A stretch of 64,000 nt of DNA from Nocardia donostiensis (GTDB lineage: Bacteria > Actinomycetota > Actinomycetes > Mycobacteriales > Mycobacteriaceae). The position numbers and the translations under genes are program-made. Shown in pieces: positions 55,621-64,000 of this stretch (within the stretch, counting starts at the first letter, position 1; each line of letters starts with the position of its first letter). Where the stretch lies: NCBI RefSeq assembly GCF_002081715.1, contig NZ_MUKP01000003.1, forward strand, positions 124,001 through 188,000, written 5' to 3'. The notes beneath the pieces are model-generated. The model was not told the DNA's origin and ran no database searches. It was given only the letters and a program-made list of their open reading frames with translations.

Positions 55621-56739
55621 GTGACGACCCTGGCGGATCTGATCGAGGTGCTGGACGCGGCGTACCCGCCGAAGCTGGCCGAATCGTGGGATTCGGTGGG
55701 GTTGGTATGCGGGGATCCGGGGGAGACCGTGCAGCGGGTGTTGTTCGCGGTGGATGTCACCGCGGCAGTGGTGGACGAGGCGCTTCAGTGGGGTGCGCAG
55801 GCGTTGGTGGCTCATCATCCGCTGCTGTTGCGCGGGGTGGACAGTGTGGCCGCGGACCGGCCGAAGGGGGCGCTGCTGCATCGGCTGATCCGGTCGGGGT
55901 GTGCGCTGTTCACCGCGCATACCAATGCCGATTCCGCTGATCCGGGAGTTTCCGATGCACTGGCCGATGCGGTGGGGTTGACCGTTACCGGGCCGTTGGA
56001 TGCGAAACCGGTCGAGGCCGCGGACAAGTGGACCGTGCAGGTGCCGTGCTCGCACACCGAGGACGTGCTGGCCGCGCTCTTCGCGGCGGGTGCCGGCGGG
56101 AGCGGCGACTACCGGGAGGCCGCGTGGCGGGTGACCGGTGTCGGCCAGTTCCGGCCGGGGCAGGGCGCGAGTCCGGCGATCGGCACGATCGGTGAGCTGG
56201 AGCGGGTCGAGGAGGACCGGATCGAGGTCGTTGCCCCGCCGCGTGCCCGCGCCGCTGTGCTCGCCGCTTTACGCGCTGCGCACCCGTACGAGGTCCCGGC
56301 CTATCACGTCACCGAACGCGCGCCGCTGTCGAGCGGCCTGGGTCTCGGTCGCGTCGGCGAACTCCCCGAACCGCTGACGCTGCGTGAGTTCACGGCCCGC
56401 GCCGCCGCCGGGCTCCCGGCGACGGCATGGGGGGTGCGTGCTGCGGGCGACCCGGATCGGTTGATCCGCGCCGTTGCCGTCTGCGGCGGCGCAGGCGATT
56501 CGCTGCTCGACGCCGCCACTCGCCGCGGCGTCGACGCCTACCTCACTGCCGACCTGCGCCACCACCCTGCCGACGAACACTTGCGCCGCAACGGCCCCGC
56601 CCTGATCGACGCCGCCCACTGGGCCACCGAGTTCCCGTGGTGCGCCCAGGCCGAATCGGTGGTCCGTGCGGGGCTGCCGGACCTGACCACCCGGGTGTCG
56701 GCACTGCGCACCGACCCCTGGACTGTCGCCCACCGCTGA
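55621..56739 (+). CDS. Nif3-like dinuclear metal protein
   Basis: 372 residues from GTG 55621 with an AAGGTG site. Nif3/YbgI family motifs are [18 protein letters not shown], the metal-binding [40 protein letters not shown] and, near the end, [22 protein letters not shown]. The insert domain between ~130 and 260 ([32 protein letters not shown]) is the PII-like part of the long form. These hexameric toroids bind two metal ions and are described as GTP cyclohydrolase I type 2 homologues; their real reaction is unsettled. The corresponding M. tuberculosis gene is Rv2230c. Confidence 0.94.
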   Translation: MTTLADLIEVLDAAYPPKLAESWDSVGLVCGDPGETVQRVLFAVDVTAAVVDEALQWGAQALVAHHPLLLRGVDSVAADRPKGALLHRLIRSGCALFTAHTNADSADPGVSDALADAVGLTVTGPLDAKPVEAADKWTVQVPCSHTEDVLAALFAAGAGGSGDYREAAWRVTGVGQFRPGQGASPAIGTIGELERVEEDRIEVVAPPRARAAVLAALRAAHPYEVPAYHVTERAPLSSGLGLGRVGELPEPLTLREFTARAAAGLPATAWGVRAAGDPDRLIRAVAVCGGAGDSLLDAATRRGVDAYLTADLRHHPADEHLRRNGPALIDAAHWATEFPWCAQAESVVRAGLPDLTTRVSALRTDPWTVAHR

Positions 56740-57259
56740 GCACCGCAAGAGGAGGCCATCTCGGAACGAGAGTTCCTGGCATCGACCGGTCCTGGTGTTC
56801 GAGACGTTGATTTCGGTCGCGCGGTACTTCTCGGATGCCTCCGTCCGTCGTCCGCCCGGGTTCCCGGCGGCGGCCTGCGGGCGACGACACCAGCAACCGG
56901 AGCGTCCGAGCCTGCTTCCGACCGCCCACCGCGCGGAAGCGGCCCGGCGCATGGTCGTCCGAACTCGGCCTGCGCATCGGCCCGCCGTACCCGCATCGTT
57001 CACCGCGGCCGATGCGACTCGGGAGATACCGATGTGGGCATGGCGGCGATAGCGGGCGAAGGTCGTGCAGCGCCGCCCAGCGGTACTCGGGCCGGTGCGG
57101 CGAAGAGATCTGGGGATGTCCGACAGGGAACCGGGCCGGGTCTCGGCGGCTGAATCGTCCTGGTCGAGCACGTCGGCTTGCGGCCTCGGGTGTGGGGGCG
57201 GCCCGGCGCGGTACGGTTGAACTTCTATCCGTCCACAGTGTTCAGGGAGTTTGTTCGCG
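56740..57259. other. Gene-free 520-nt region before the zinc-ribbon gene
   Basis: No gene recognised on either strand. Long antisense frames here are Arg/Ala-rich shadows. The promoter of the zinc-ribbon/RNase H operon probably lies near the 3' end, where GGGAG precedes the TTG start. Confidence 0.5.
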
Positions 57260-57997
57260 TTGAATGTCGAACCATCGATTCAGGCCAAGCTGCTGCAGCT
57301 CGCTGCCATCGACGCCGAGCTGACGCGGATCGCGCACCGGCGGACCGTGCTGCCCGAACAGCAGGAGGTCGCCAGGTTCGAGGCCGAGCGCAACACGCAC
57401 AAGGATGCGGCGGTCGCGGTGGAGATCGTCATCGACGACCTCGATCGCGATATGCGCAAACTGGAGGGCGAGATCGATGCCGTCCGCAAACGCGAGGAAC
57501 GCGATCGCGGCATGCTCACCTCCGGTTCGGTGGGCGCGAAACAGCTCTCCGAAATCCAGCACGAACTGGGCAGCCTGGAGCGCCGCCGCACCGTGCTGGA
57601 AGACGAACTGCTCGAGGTGATGGAACGCCGCGAAGCCTCCGCCGCCGATCACGAGCATGCGGGCGCCCGGCTGAGCAGAACGGAGCAGGAGCTCTCCGAT
57701 GCCGTGCGCCAGCGCGACGAAGCGGTGGCCGACCTCGACGCCGCACAGCAGCGCTGCGAAACCGACCGCAAAGAGCTGCTCGGGGCGTTTCCCGACGAGC
57801 TGCTGGCGATCTACGACCGGCAGTGTGCTGCGCACGGTGTGGGTGCGGCGCTGCTGCAGGCCCGCCGCTGCGGCGCGTGCCGGATCGAACTGGACCGCGG
57901 CGAGATCGCCCGCATTGCGAAAACCGCGCCCGAGGTGGTAGTGCGCTGCCCGGAGTGCGGCGCCGTGCTGGTGCGCACCAAGGAATCGGGGTTGTGA
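57260..57997 (+). CDS. C4-type zinc-ribbon coiled-coil protein
   Basis: 245 residues. TTG 57260 is chosen because GGGAG lies ~10 nt upstream; TTG 57251 would be too close. About 170 residues of coiled coil follow (QLAAIDAELTRIAHRRTVLP, KLEGEIDAVRKREERDRGML, QHELGSLERRRTVLEDELLE). The C-terminal zinc ribbon is CGACRIELDR and VVRCPECGAVLVR. This is the DUF164/zf-RING_7 family (Rv2229c in M. tuberculosis). Function is uncertain; a nucleic-acid-binding role is suggested by structural homologues. The stop codon overlaps the next start by 4 nt (GTGA). Confidence 0.92.
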   Translation: MNVEPSIQAKLLQLAAIDAELTRIAHRRTVLPEQQEVARFEAERNTHKDAAVAVEIVIDDLDRDMRKLEGEIDAVRKREERDRGMLTSGSVGAKQLSEIQHELGSLERRRTVLEDELLEVMERREASAADHEHAGARLSRTEQELSDAVRQRDEAVADLDAAQQRCETDRKELLGAFPDELLAIYDRQCAAHGVGAALLQARRCGACRIELDRGEIARIAKTAPEVVVRCPECGAVLVRTKESGL

Positions 57998-59214
57998 GCG
58001 TCGATGAGGTGATTGTCGAAGCCGACGGCGGCTCCCGCGGGAACCCGGGGCCCGCCGGGTACGGTGCGGTTGTTTTCGACGCCGCCCATACCGCGGTACT
58101 CGCCGAACGTAAGGAGTCGCTCGGCATCACCACCAACAATGTGGCCGAATACCGGGGCTTGATCGCAGGTTTGGAGGCCGCCGCCGCGCTGGGTGCCCGC
58201 GTTGCCGCGGTGCGGATGGATTCGAAACTGGTCGTCGAGCAGATGTCGGGCCGCTGGAAGGTCAAGCATGCGGCGCTGATCCCGCTGGCCGATCGCGCCC
58301 GCCGCCTCGTCGCAGGCTTCGACAGCGTCAGCTTCGCCTGGATCCCGCGCGCCGAGAACGCCTACGCCGACCGGTTGGCCAACGAGGCCATGGACGACGC
58401 GAAACTGGTGGACGAGGTACGTGCCGCTCGCGACGCAGGTCATCCGCTGCCCGGTGAGCGGGGAACCGGAAAAGCAGTGCGAGAACGGGGCGAGCCCACC
58501 GGCGAGGGGGACACCGATGGGGCAGATCCGATCGCCGACTCACGCAGCGCGACCGCCCGGCTCGGCACCGAGGCGTCTGCTCCCGGCTGGACCGGCGCGG
58601 TGGGCCGTCCCACCCGCCTGCTGCTGTTGCGGCACGGCCAGACCGAACTGTCGGTGCACCGCCGCTACTCCGGGCGCGGTAACCCGCCGCTGACCGCGCT
58701 CGGCCGCGACCAGGCGGCGCGGGCCGCGAAGATGCTTGCCGCCAAAGGCGATATCGCGGCGGTGGTGACGTCACCGCTGGGGCGAGCTCGCGAGACCGCG
58801 GAGGCGGCGGGTGCGGCGCTGGGGGTTCCGGTGCGGGTGGTCGAGGGTGTGATCGAAACCGATTTCGGCGAATGGGAGGGGCTTACCTTCGCCGAGGCCG
58901 CCGAACGTGATCCGGACCTGCATAAGCGCTGGCTCGGTGATCCGTCGTTACGCGCGCCCGGCGGGGAGAGTTTCGACGAGGTCAGGGAGCGGGTCGAGGC
59001 GGCGCGCCGGGATCTGGTCGCGCTGTACCCGGGAGCCAATATCGTTGTTGTGAGTCACGTCACGCCGATCAAAACGTTGCTGCAACTCGCGCTCGGCGTC
59101 GGTCCGTCGTTGCTGTACCGGCTGCATCTGGATCTGGCATCCCTGTCGATCGCCGAGTTCTACGATGATGGCGGCTCGTCGGTGCGGCTGGTCAACGATA
59201 CGAGTTATCTGTGA
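57994..59214 (+). CDS. RNase HI fused to histidine phosphatase (alpha-ribazole phosphatase type)
   Basis: 406 residues from GTG 57994. Residues 1-~135 are an RNase HI domain with acidic residues in VEADGGSRGNPG (Asp11), NNVAEYRGLI, VRMDSKLVVEQM and ENAYADRLANEAM. A hydrophilic linker of ~70 residues follows. From ~205 a phosphoglycerate-mutase-like domain begins with LLLLRHGQTELS, continues RYSGRGNPPLT, GEWEGLTFAE, and ends VVSHVTPIKTLL. The same fusion is known as Rv2228c, which cuts RNA in RNA-DNA hybrids and dephosphorylates alpha-ribazole phosphate. The phosphatase half fits the cobalamin genes upstream. Confidence 0.94.
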   Translation: MSVDEVIVEADGGSRGNPGPAGYGAVVFDAAHTAVLAERKESLGITTNNVAEYRGLIAGLEAAAALGARVAAVRMDSKLVVEQMSGRWKVKHAALIPLADRARRLVAGFDSVSFAWIPRAENAYADRLANEAMDDAKLVDEVRAARDAGHPLPGERGTGKAVRERGEPTGEGDTDGADPIADSRSATARLGTEASAPGWTGAVGRPTRLLLLRHGQTELSVHRRYSGRGNPPLTALGRDQAARAAKMLAAKGDIAAVVTSPLGRARETAEAAGAALGVPVRVVEGVIETDFGEWEGLTFAEAAERDPDLHKRWLGDPSLRAPGGESFDEVRERVEAARRDLVALYPGANIVVVSHVTPIKTLLQLALGVGPSLLYRLHLDLASLSIAEFYDDGGSSVRLVNDTSYL

Positions 59215-59301
59215 TATCGGGCGCTGGGCGATAACTGCGGCCGTCCCGTTCGGTGCGCGAAAGCTGGAGACTGCTGTCACCCCCTTCCAACATATTCATG
59301 T

Positions 59302-59317
59302 TTCACATTGCCGTGAA
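59302..59317. promoter_or_regulatory. Inverted repeat TTCAC-N6-GTGAA upstream of the monooxygenase fusion
   Basis: Short 5-bp arms in an AT-richer stretch (59285-59340) that probably holds the promoter of the biosynthetic genes. It is a candidate regulator site only. Confidence 0.3.
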
Positions 59318-59457
59318 GTGGTGAAAGTTGTTCTGGTTCGTTGAATTTAGAGGATGACGGTAGGCTCCAGGGCGGTCAGGTGCAGGCGTGTCGCCCGCCT
59401 GCTGACCGGGATGGGGTCATGGTCCCGGGTCGAACGTTCGATGAGAGTGCAGGTTCG

Positions 59458-61935
59458 ATGAGCAGTCCGATCAAAGTAGTTGTACTAGGGGCGGGGATCG
59501 GCGGGCTCACCACCGCCGCGGCGTTACGCCGCGCTGGGTTCGGTGTGGAACTCTACGAAGCCGCGCCCGAGCTGCGGGCACAGGGCTTCGGTCTTTCGGT
59601 GCAGGCCAACGGGATCAACGCCTTGCGCACGCTCGGTCTAGGGATCGACGAGGAATTACTGGAACGCGGCGGCCGGGTGGAAACCTTCCAGTTCCGCCGT
59701 CCCGACGGCACCCTCATCCGGGAACTACCGGTCCACGAACTCGACGCTCGGCTCGGTGCGCCCGCGGTGGCATTGCATCGGGCCGATCTGCACGATGTGC
59801 TGCTGCATGCGATCGACGACACCCAGACCTTCGTCGGCGCGCAGGCCACCGGCTTCACCGATGACGGCGACCGGGTGCGGGTACGGTTCGCCGACGGACG
59901 CGAAGCCGAGGGCGATCTGCTGGTCGGCGCCGACGGCATCCATTCGGTGGTGCGTGCCCAGTTGCACGGACGCAGCGAACCGCGTCCCGGCAATTTCGTG
60001 TGCTGGCTGGCCTGCGTCCCGTTCCAGCATCCGCATGTGCCGCGCGGTGCGTCGACCCATTACTGGGGCACCGGAATGCGATTCGGCATCCACGATATCG
60101 GCCACGGTCGCGTGTACTGGTGGGGCACGATGACGCTGCCCGCCGAACAGGCCGCCGCATGGGACGGCAGCAAAGCAGATCTGCTGCGCCTCTACGCGGG
60201 CTGGGCTCCGGAGGTCCGCGCCTGCATCGAACAAACCGACTGGGACGACGTGCTGGCAGTGCCTGCGCAGGACCGGCCGCCGCTGGCCGAACTCGGGCGC
60301 GGCCGGGTCACCCTGCTCGGCGACGCCGCCCACCCGATGCTGCCCAGCCTCGGCCAGGGCGCGAACTCGGCCATCGAGGACGCGGTGGTGCTCGCGCACA
60401 CCCTGACGAACTCGCTGGACCCGGTGGCCGGTCTGCGCCGCTACGAACAGCTGCGCGCCGACCGCAACGCCATGTTCGTCAACGGTTCGCTCAACCTGGG
60501 CAAGGTGGAGCAGACGGTGAACGACAAGCTGGTAGCGGTGCGCGAGGCCTATTTCCGGCGCGCCCCCGAGTCGTTCTTCCTGCAGAACCTGGCCAAGCCC
60601 ATGGGTTTCCCACCATTGCACGGCCCGACGGCGGAGCTTCCGCGTGCACTGTCACCGATGGAACGCTGGCATTGGATCGCCGACCAGCTCGCCCCGCTGC
60701 ACATTCTGTCCCGGGTGCGGGTGCACGGCCCAATCACTGTCGAACAGTTGCGTACCGGCCTGGACGAGGTGCAGCGGCGGCACCCGCTGCTGCGCGTCGC
60801 CGTGGCGGCGAACGCCGACGGCACAGCACCGGAGTTCGTTCCGGTGCAACGCCAGATCCCGCTGCGGGTGGTGGCAGCCGCCGATCCCGATGCCTGGCTC
60901 GATGAGGTCGACGAGGTCGAGCTGCGGGAGCCGTTCGACTGGCGGGCGGGCCCCCTGGCCAGGGCGGTGCTGATCAGCGACCCGTCGGGCCAGGTCAACG
61001 ACCTGATCGTCACGCTGCATTACGCGATCGCCGACGGCGAATCGGCAATGACCGTGGCCGCACAGGTGCTCGAAGCCGCCGCGGGCGAAGCCGCGCCGCT
61101 GCCGCCGAGCCCGGTACGTCCCGGCCCCGAACAGCTGTTCCCAGCGAAATTCCGTGGGGCAAGCGGCACCGGCAGGCTGGTCGGTTCGCTGCTGCGCGAC
61201 CAGAAAACGCAGCTGCGGCACCGTCCCCGGCGTCTGGAACCCACCAGGATCGCGCCGCCGTCGCAGCGCCGCAGCCGCGTGGTGCACCGCACCCTGACCG
61301 GGGATCAGCTCGATGCGCTGCTGACCGGATGCCGGGCTCGCGGGGTCGAGCTGCAATCCGCTCTGTCGGCTGCCCTGCTCGTCGGCGCGGCGCGTGAGGC
61401 CGGAACCACCGGCGCCTCCTGGTTCACCGTCGGCAGTTCGGTGAACTTCCGCTCCCACCTGGGCGGGGTGATCTCCGACGCGGAAGTCGGCACCTACCAG
61501 GGCATGATCGCCACACCCGCGCAGTACGCACCGTGGGCATCGCTGTGGCAGCTCGCCGCCGAGATCGACCGCGAATACGCCGACCGCATGCGCCGCCGCG
61601 ACCATCTGTCGGCGTTGAACCTGCTGCAGGCGGCCGCGCCGAAATCGGTGGGAACCAGCGCGTCCACAGTGCAGGTGATGGACACCCGCGGCCCAGGCCA
61701 CCTGTGCATGACCTACCTCGGGCAGTACGGCTTCCCGGACAAGGTGGGTGCCTGGCGGCTGTCGGAGGCGCAGTTCGTTTCCGGTATGTCGGTCAGCGGT
61801 TTCATCATGGCGACCGCCAACGCCAGCCACGACCAATTGTCGTTCAACGTGGGTTATGTGGAGCCTGCGGTCTCGCGCGAACGCGCGCAGCGGCTGGCCG
61901 ACGAGAGCATCCAGGCGCTGCTGTCGGCCTGCTGA
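59458..61935 (+). CDS. FAD-dependent monooxygenase fused to condensation/acyltransferase-like domain
   Basis: 825 residues from the ATG at 59458; an in-frame ATG at 59419 is an alternative. Residues 1-~385 are a class A flavin monooxygenase: VVVLGAGIGGLTTAAALRRA with GxGxxG at 11-16, LLVGADGIHSVVRA, and LLGDAAHPMLPSLGQGAN near 288. From ~396 (ALSPMERWHWIADQLAPLHI) to the end the sequence is a CoA/carrier-dependent acyltransferase fold like PapA or NRPS condensation domains. The His motif HHxxxDG reads HYAIADG at 521-527, so the catalytic second His is Tyr. The later SVNFRSHL segment is retained. It precedes an NRPS by ~170 nt. It probably hydroxylates a substrate and presents or binds it; activity of the second domain is doubtful. 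Confidence 0.88.
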   Translation: MSSPIKVVVLGAGIGGLTTAAALRRAGFGVELYEAAPELRAQGFGLSVQANGINALRTLGLGIDEELLERGGRVETFQFRRPDGTLIRELPVHELDARLGAPAVALHRADLHDVLLHAIDDTQTFVGAQATGFTDDGDRVRVRFADGREAEGDLLVGADGIHSVVRAQLHGRSEPRPGNFVCWLACVPFQHPHVPRGASTHYWGTGMRFGIHDIGHGRVYWWGTMTLPAEQAAAWDGSKADLLRLYAGWAPEVRACIEQTDWDDVLAVPAQDRPPLAELGRGRVTLLGDAAHPMLPSLGQGANSAIEDAVVLAHTLTNSLDPVAGLRRYEQLRADRNAMFVNGSLNLGKVEQTVNDKLVAVREAYFRRAPESFFLQNLAKPMGFPPLHGPTAELPRALSPMERWHWIADQLAPLHILSRVRVHGPITVEQLRTGLDEVQRRHPLLRVAVAANADGTAPEFVPVQRQIPLRVVAAADPDAWLDEVDEVELREPFDWRAGPLARAVLISDPSGQVNDLIVTLHYAIADGESAMTVAAQVLEAAAGEAAPLPPSPVRPGPEQLFPAKFRGASGTGRLVGSLLRDQKTQLRHRPRRLEPTRIAPPSQRRSRVVHRTLTGDQLDALLTGCRARGVELQSALSAALLVGAAREAGTTGASWFTVGSSVNFRSHLGGVISDAEVGTYQGMIATPAQYAPWASLWQLAAEIDREYADRMRRRDHLSALNLLQAAAPKSVGTSASTVQVMDTRGPGHLCMTYLGQYGFPDKVGAWRLSEAQFVSGMSVSGFIMATANASHDQLSFNVGYVEPAVSRERAQRLADESIQALLSAC

Positions 61936-62106
61936 ACAGGCACGCAGTTCACCCCGTGGACAAACCCGGACGGTGCATCGCTGCCCGGCGTCATCCGGGA
62001 AATAGTCGAGGTACGGATCTCTGCTCGGACGTGGCCGCGCGCACGCTGCTGCGGTGCCCGGTACCACACAGAGCATGGGTCCGTAACTGCCGTATGAGGA
62101 GTTACC

Positions 62107-64000
62107 GTGACATCCGAGACGAGACGCACGGAAGTGGCGGAGACGGACCCGGCGCCCTGGCCGGTCACCGCGTATCAGCGCGATATCCTTTCCGCCAGTT
62201 TCCGTTACGCACCCGAGCCGATCGCGCAGCTGGCCGTCAAAGGTGATGTCGACCGGCCACTGGACCTGCCCCGGTTACGTGCGGCGCTGCGCCGCGCGGT
62301 GCAGCGCAACGACGCGCTGCGGCTGCGTTTCGAGTTGGTCGACGGCGAATTCCGGCAGTGGGTCTGCGACACCGAACCGGAACTCGAGCATGTCGATTTC
62401 ACCGGCGACACCGACCCGGCGGCGGCATGCGCACGCTGGCTGCGCGCCGCGGCCGCGCAGCCGATCCCCGGTCCGGGCACTCTCGCGGTCACCGCCTTGG
62501 TGGACGATCCGAACGGCTTCCACATCTTCATCCGCGTGCTGCACGCCGTCGCCGACGGCTGGGCGCTGAACCTGCTGTTGGCGCATCTGATCCTGGATTT
62601 CCTGAGCGACGACACCAGCGCGTTCGAGCAGCCGATGCCCTCCTACCGGGAACTGCTCGCCGAGGAACAGCGCTACCGGTTCTCCGCCGAATGGAACGAC
62701 GACCGCGAAGCGCTGCTGGCACATGTCGGCGGCAGTGTGCCCGCGCTGTTTTCCCGTAACTCCGCGCCGACGGCGGCACGCGGGCATCGGCGGCTGCGAC
62801 TGGGCAAGAACTATCTGGACCGGATCCGCGCCACCGGCGCCACCCCGTTCGCCTACACCGCCGCTGCGCTCGGCTCCTACCTGTGCGCCGTGCACCGCAG
62901 CGACGAGGTGATGCTCGGGGTGCCGATGCTCAACCGGCAGACACCGGTGGCCCTGGCCGCGGGCGGTCATGTGACGAATATGCTGCCGCTGCGGGTGCGT
63001 TCCGGAACCGGGTCGACGCTGTCGGAATCGGCCGCCGATGTGGGCGCGCAGATCCGTGAGTTGAAGAAACGGCAGCGCTTCGCCTACGGCGACCTGGTGC
63101 GAGCCATGGCCGTCGACCCCACGGCGCCACCGCTGTTCGACGTGTCGTACTCGTACATGAAGTTGCCATCCTCGGATCATCTGGATCAGATCATGGAGCA
63201 GCTGGAGCTGCCGAACGCGGGTTCGTGCCTGCAGGTGCTCAATATCGTGGCGATCGAACACGAACGTGACGGCTCGCTCAGCCTGCAACTCATCTACGAC
63301 CTCGACGTTTTCGACCACACCTACCCGATCGGGGAGGCGGTGCGCAGTATCGCCACCATGATCGAGGCGGCGCTGGCCGACCCGGAGCTCCCGGTGGCGC
63401 AGCTGCCGCTGCTGTCGCCGCGGGCGGCCGAACGTATCGCCGGGTTCGAGTCCGGGCCGCCGGTCGATTTCCCGTACACGACTGTGGACCGGCTGTTCCA
63501 GGAACAGGTCACCGCTCATCCCCGCCGGACCGCGATCGTGGCCGCCGCGGGCACCGGTGACAGATCGCTGACCTACGCGGAGTTGGCGCGGCACTCGGAC
63601 GGCCTCGCCGACCGGCTGCTCGCACTCGGGGCAGCGGACAACGAATGCGTGCCCGTTGTACTGCCGCGCGGCACCGGCATGCTGGTCGCGCTGTACGGCA
63701 TCGTGCGGGCGGGCTGCGCCTACGTGCCGCTGGATCCGGAGTTCCCGGCCGCCCGGATCGATACGGTGCTCGCGGACTGCGCAGCCCGTTTCGTGGTGGC
63801 CGACACCCGGCATCAGGCGCTGTTCGACCGGCGCGGCATCACCCGGATCGATCCCGCCGATATCGCCTCGGGTTCGGTGCACAACCGTTCCCATCCGGCG
63901 AATCTGGCGTACCTGATCTACACTTCCGGCTCCACCGGAAAACCGAAGGGCGTGATGATCGAGCACCGCTCGGTGGTCAACCGCCTGACCTGGATGCAGC
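62107..64000 (+). CDS. Nonribosomal peptide synthetase, N-terminal part (C-A...)
   Basis: An open frame from GTG 62107 (GAGGAG 6 nt upstream) to the window edge, 631 codons visible. Residues ~15-440 form a condensation domain (WPVTAYQRDILSASFRYAPE; His motif LHAVADG with His146 and Asp150, the first His of the pair being Leu; GGHVTNMLPLRV). An adenylation domain begins at ~460 (DRLFQEQVTAHPRRTAIV, LTYAELARHSDGLADRLL, AYVPLDPEFPAARI) and reaches core A3 LIYTSGSTGKPKGVMIEHR before the cut. A C domain at the very start suggests acceptance of an acyl or aryl starter. Substrate-code residues lie beyond the edge. It follows the monooxygenase-condensation fusion and should be read with it as a biosynthetic cluster. 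Confidence 0.93.
   Translation, partial: MTSETRRTEVAETDPAPWPVTAYQRDILSASFRYAPEPIAQLAVKGDVDRPLDLPRLRAALRRAVQRNDALRLRFELVDGEFRQWVCDTEPELEHVDFTGDTDPAAACARWLRAAAAQPIPGPGTLAVTALVDDPNGFHIFIRVLHAVADGWALNLLLAHLILDFLSDDTSAFEQPMPSYRELLAEEQRYRFSAEWNDDREALLAHVGGSVPALFSRNSAPTAARGHRRLRLGKNYLDRIRATGATPFAYTAAALGSYLCAVHRSDEVMLGVPMLNRQTPVALAAGGHVTNMLPLRVRSGTGSTLSESAADVGAQIRELKKRQRFAYGDLVRAMAVDPTAPPLFDVSYSYMKLPSSDHLDQIMEQLELPNAGSCLQVLNIVAIEHERDGSLSLQLIYDLDVFDHTYPIGEAVRSIATMIEAALADPELPVAQLPLLSPRAAERIAGFESGPPVDFPYTTVDRLFQEQVTAHPRRTAIVAAAGTGDRSLTYAELARHSDGLADRLLALGAADNECVPVVLPRGTGMLVALYGIVRAGCAYVPLDPEFPAARIDTVLADCAARFVVADTRHQALFDRRGITRIDPADIASGSVHNRSHPANLAYLIYTSGSTGKPKGVMIEHRSVVNRLTWMQ

Noticed and set aside
60652-62076. 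474-codon minus-strand frame opposite the monooxygenase fusion
   Set aside because: Antisense shadow of the condensation-like domain with no motifs or ribosome site.
62275-63966. 563-codon minus-strand frame opposite the NRPS
   Set aside because: The plus-strand NRPS has unmistakable condensation and adenylation motifs; the antisense product has none.

Overview
The window is high-GC DNA from a mycolic-acid-producing actinomycete (order Mycobacteriales). Nocardia or a close relative is the best guess. It carries the fabD-acpM-kasA-accD6 fatty acid synthase II operon with an aceE-mabR leader, and neighbours ahpE, DUF3052 and an Rv2240c-like lipoprotein in the order known from Mycobacterium tuberculosis. 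GTG and TTG starts are frequent. No rRNA or CRISPR array was seen; there are two tRNA genes.

Region 1 (1-11.6 kb) is a lipid/sterol catabolism block: the end of a propionyl-CoA synthetase-like gene, a VOC protein, a cytochrome P450 without the ExxR motif, a FadD8-like acyl-CoA ligase, and a six-gene minus-strand operon (two DUF35 proteins, two thiolase-fold proteins lacking the catalytic Cys, one true SCP-x-type thiolase, one TetR regulator), followed by an aldehyde dehydrogenase. Perfect matches to the KstR operator consensus TnnAACnnGTTnnA lie before the ligase, the aldehyde dehydrogenase and a distant alcohol dehydrogenase at 32.2 kb, which suggests one cholesterol-type regulon. A separate 16-bp palindrome precedes the six-gene operon.

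Region 2 (11.6-37.6 kb) is mixed. It holds a DedA protein, a frameshifted 5'-truncated tnpB with its right end, a solo copy of that right end 4.4 kb away, a glycine-rich-domain-like protein divergent from a Gly/Cys-rich membrane peptide, F420-type and quinone-type oxidoreductases, a prolyl hydroxylase, and a BCCT transporter. It also holds a MerR regulator fused to a sliding-clamp-like domain, a divergent pair of duplicated small membrane proteins, a TerD-DUF2510-HNH fusion, a fused PabA-PabB, a phosphotransferase, an alcohol dehydrogenase, and a toxin-antitoxin pair with a frameshift in each gene.

Region 3 (35.9-46.3 kb) is the conserved housekeeping block: ahpE, DUF3052, lipoprotein, aceE, mabR, fabD, acpM, one kasA (no kasB) and accD6. 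Region 4 (46.4-51.3 kb) has a solitary adenine DNA methyltransferase, a gamma-carbonic-anhydrase-like protein, alanine dehydrogenase and an ECF41-type sigma factor. Region 5 (51.5-59.2 kb) is cobD, SURF1, ptpA, cobC, Nif3, a C4-type zinc-ribbon protein and an RNase H-phosphatase fusion. These are neighbours of ahpE in M. tuberculosis, but here they lie on the far side of accD6 in inverted order.

Region 6 (59.4-64 kb, continuing past the window) opens a nonribosomal peptide cluster: a flavin monooxygenase fused to a condensation/acyltransferase-like domain whose catalytic His is replaced by Tyr, then an NRPS starting with a condensation domain and cut off in its adenylation domain.
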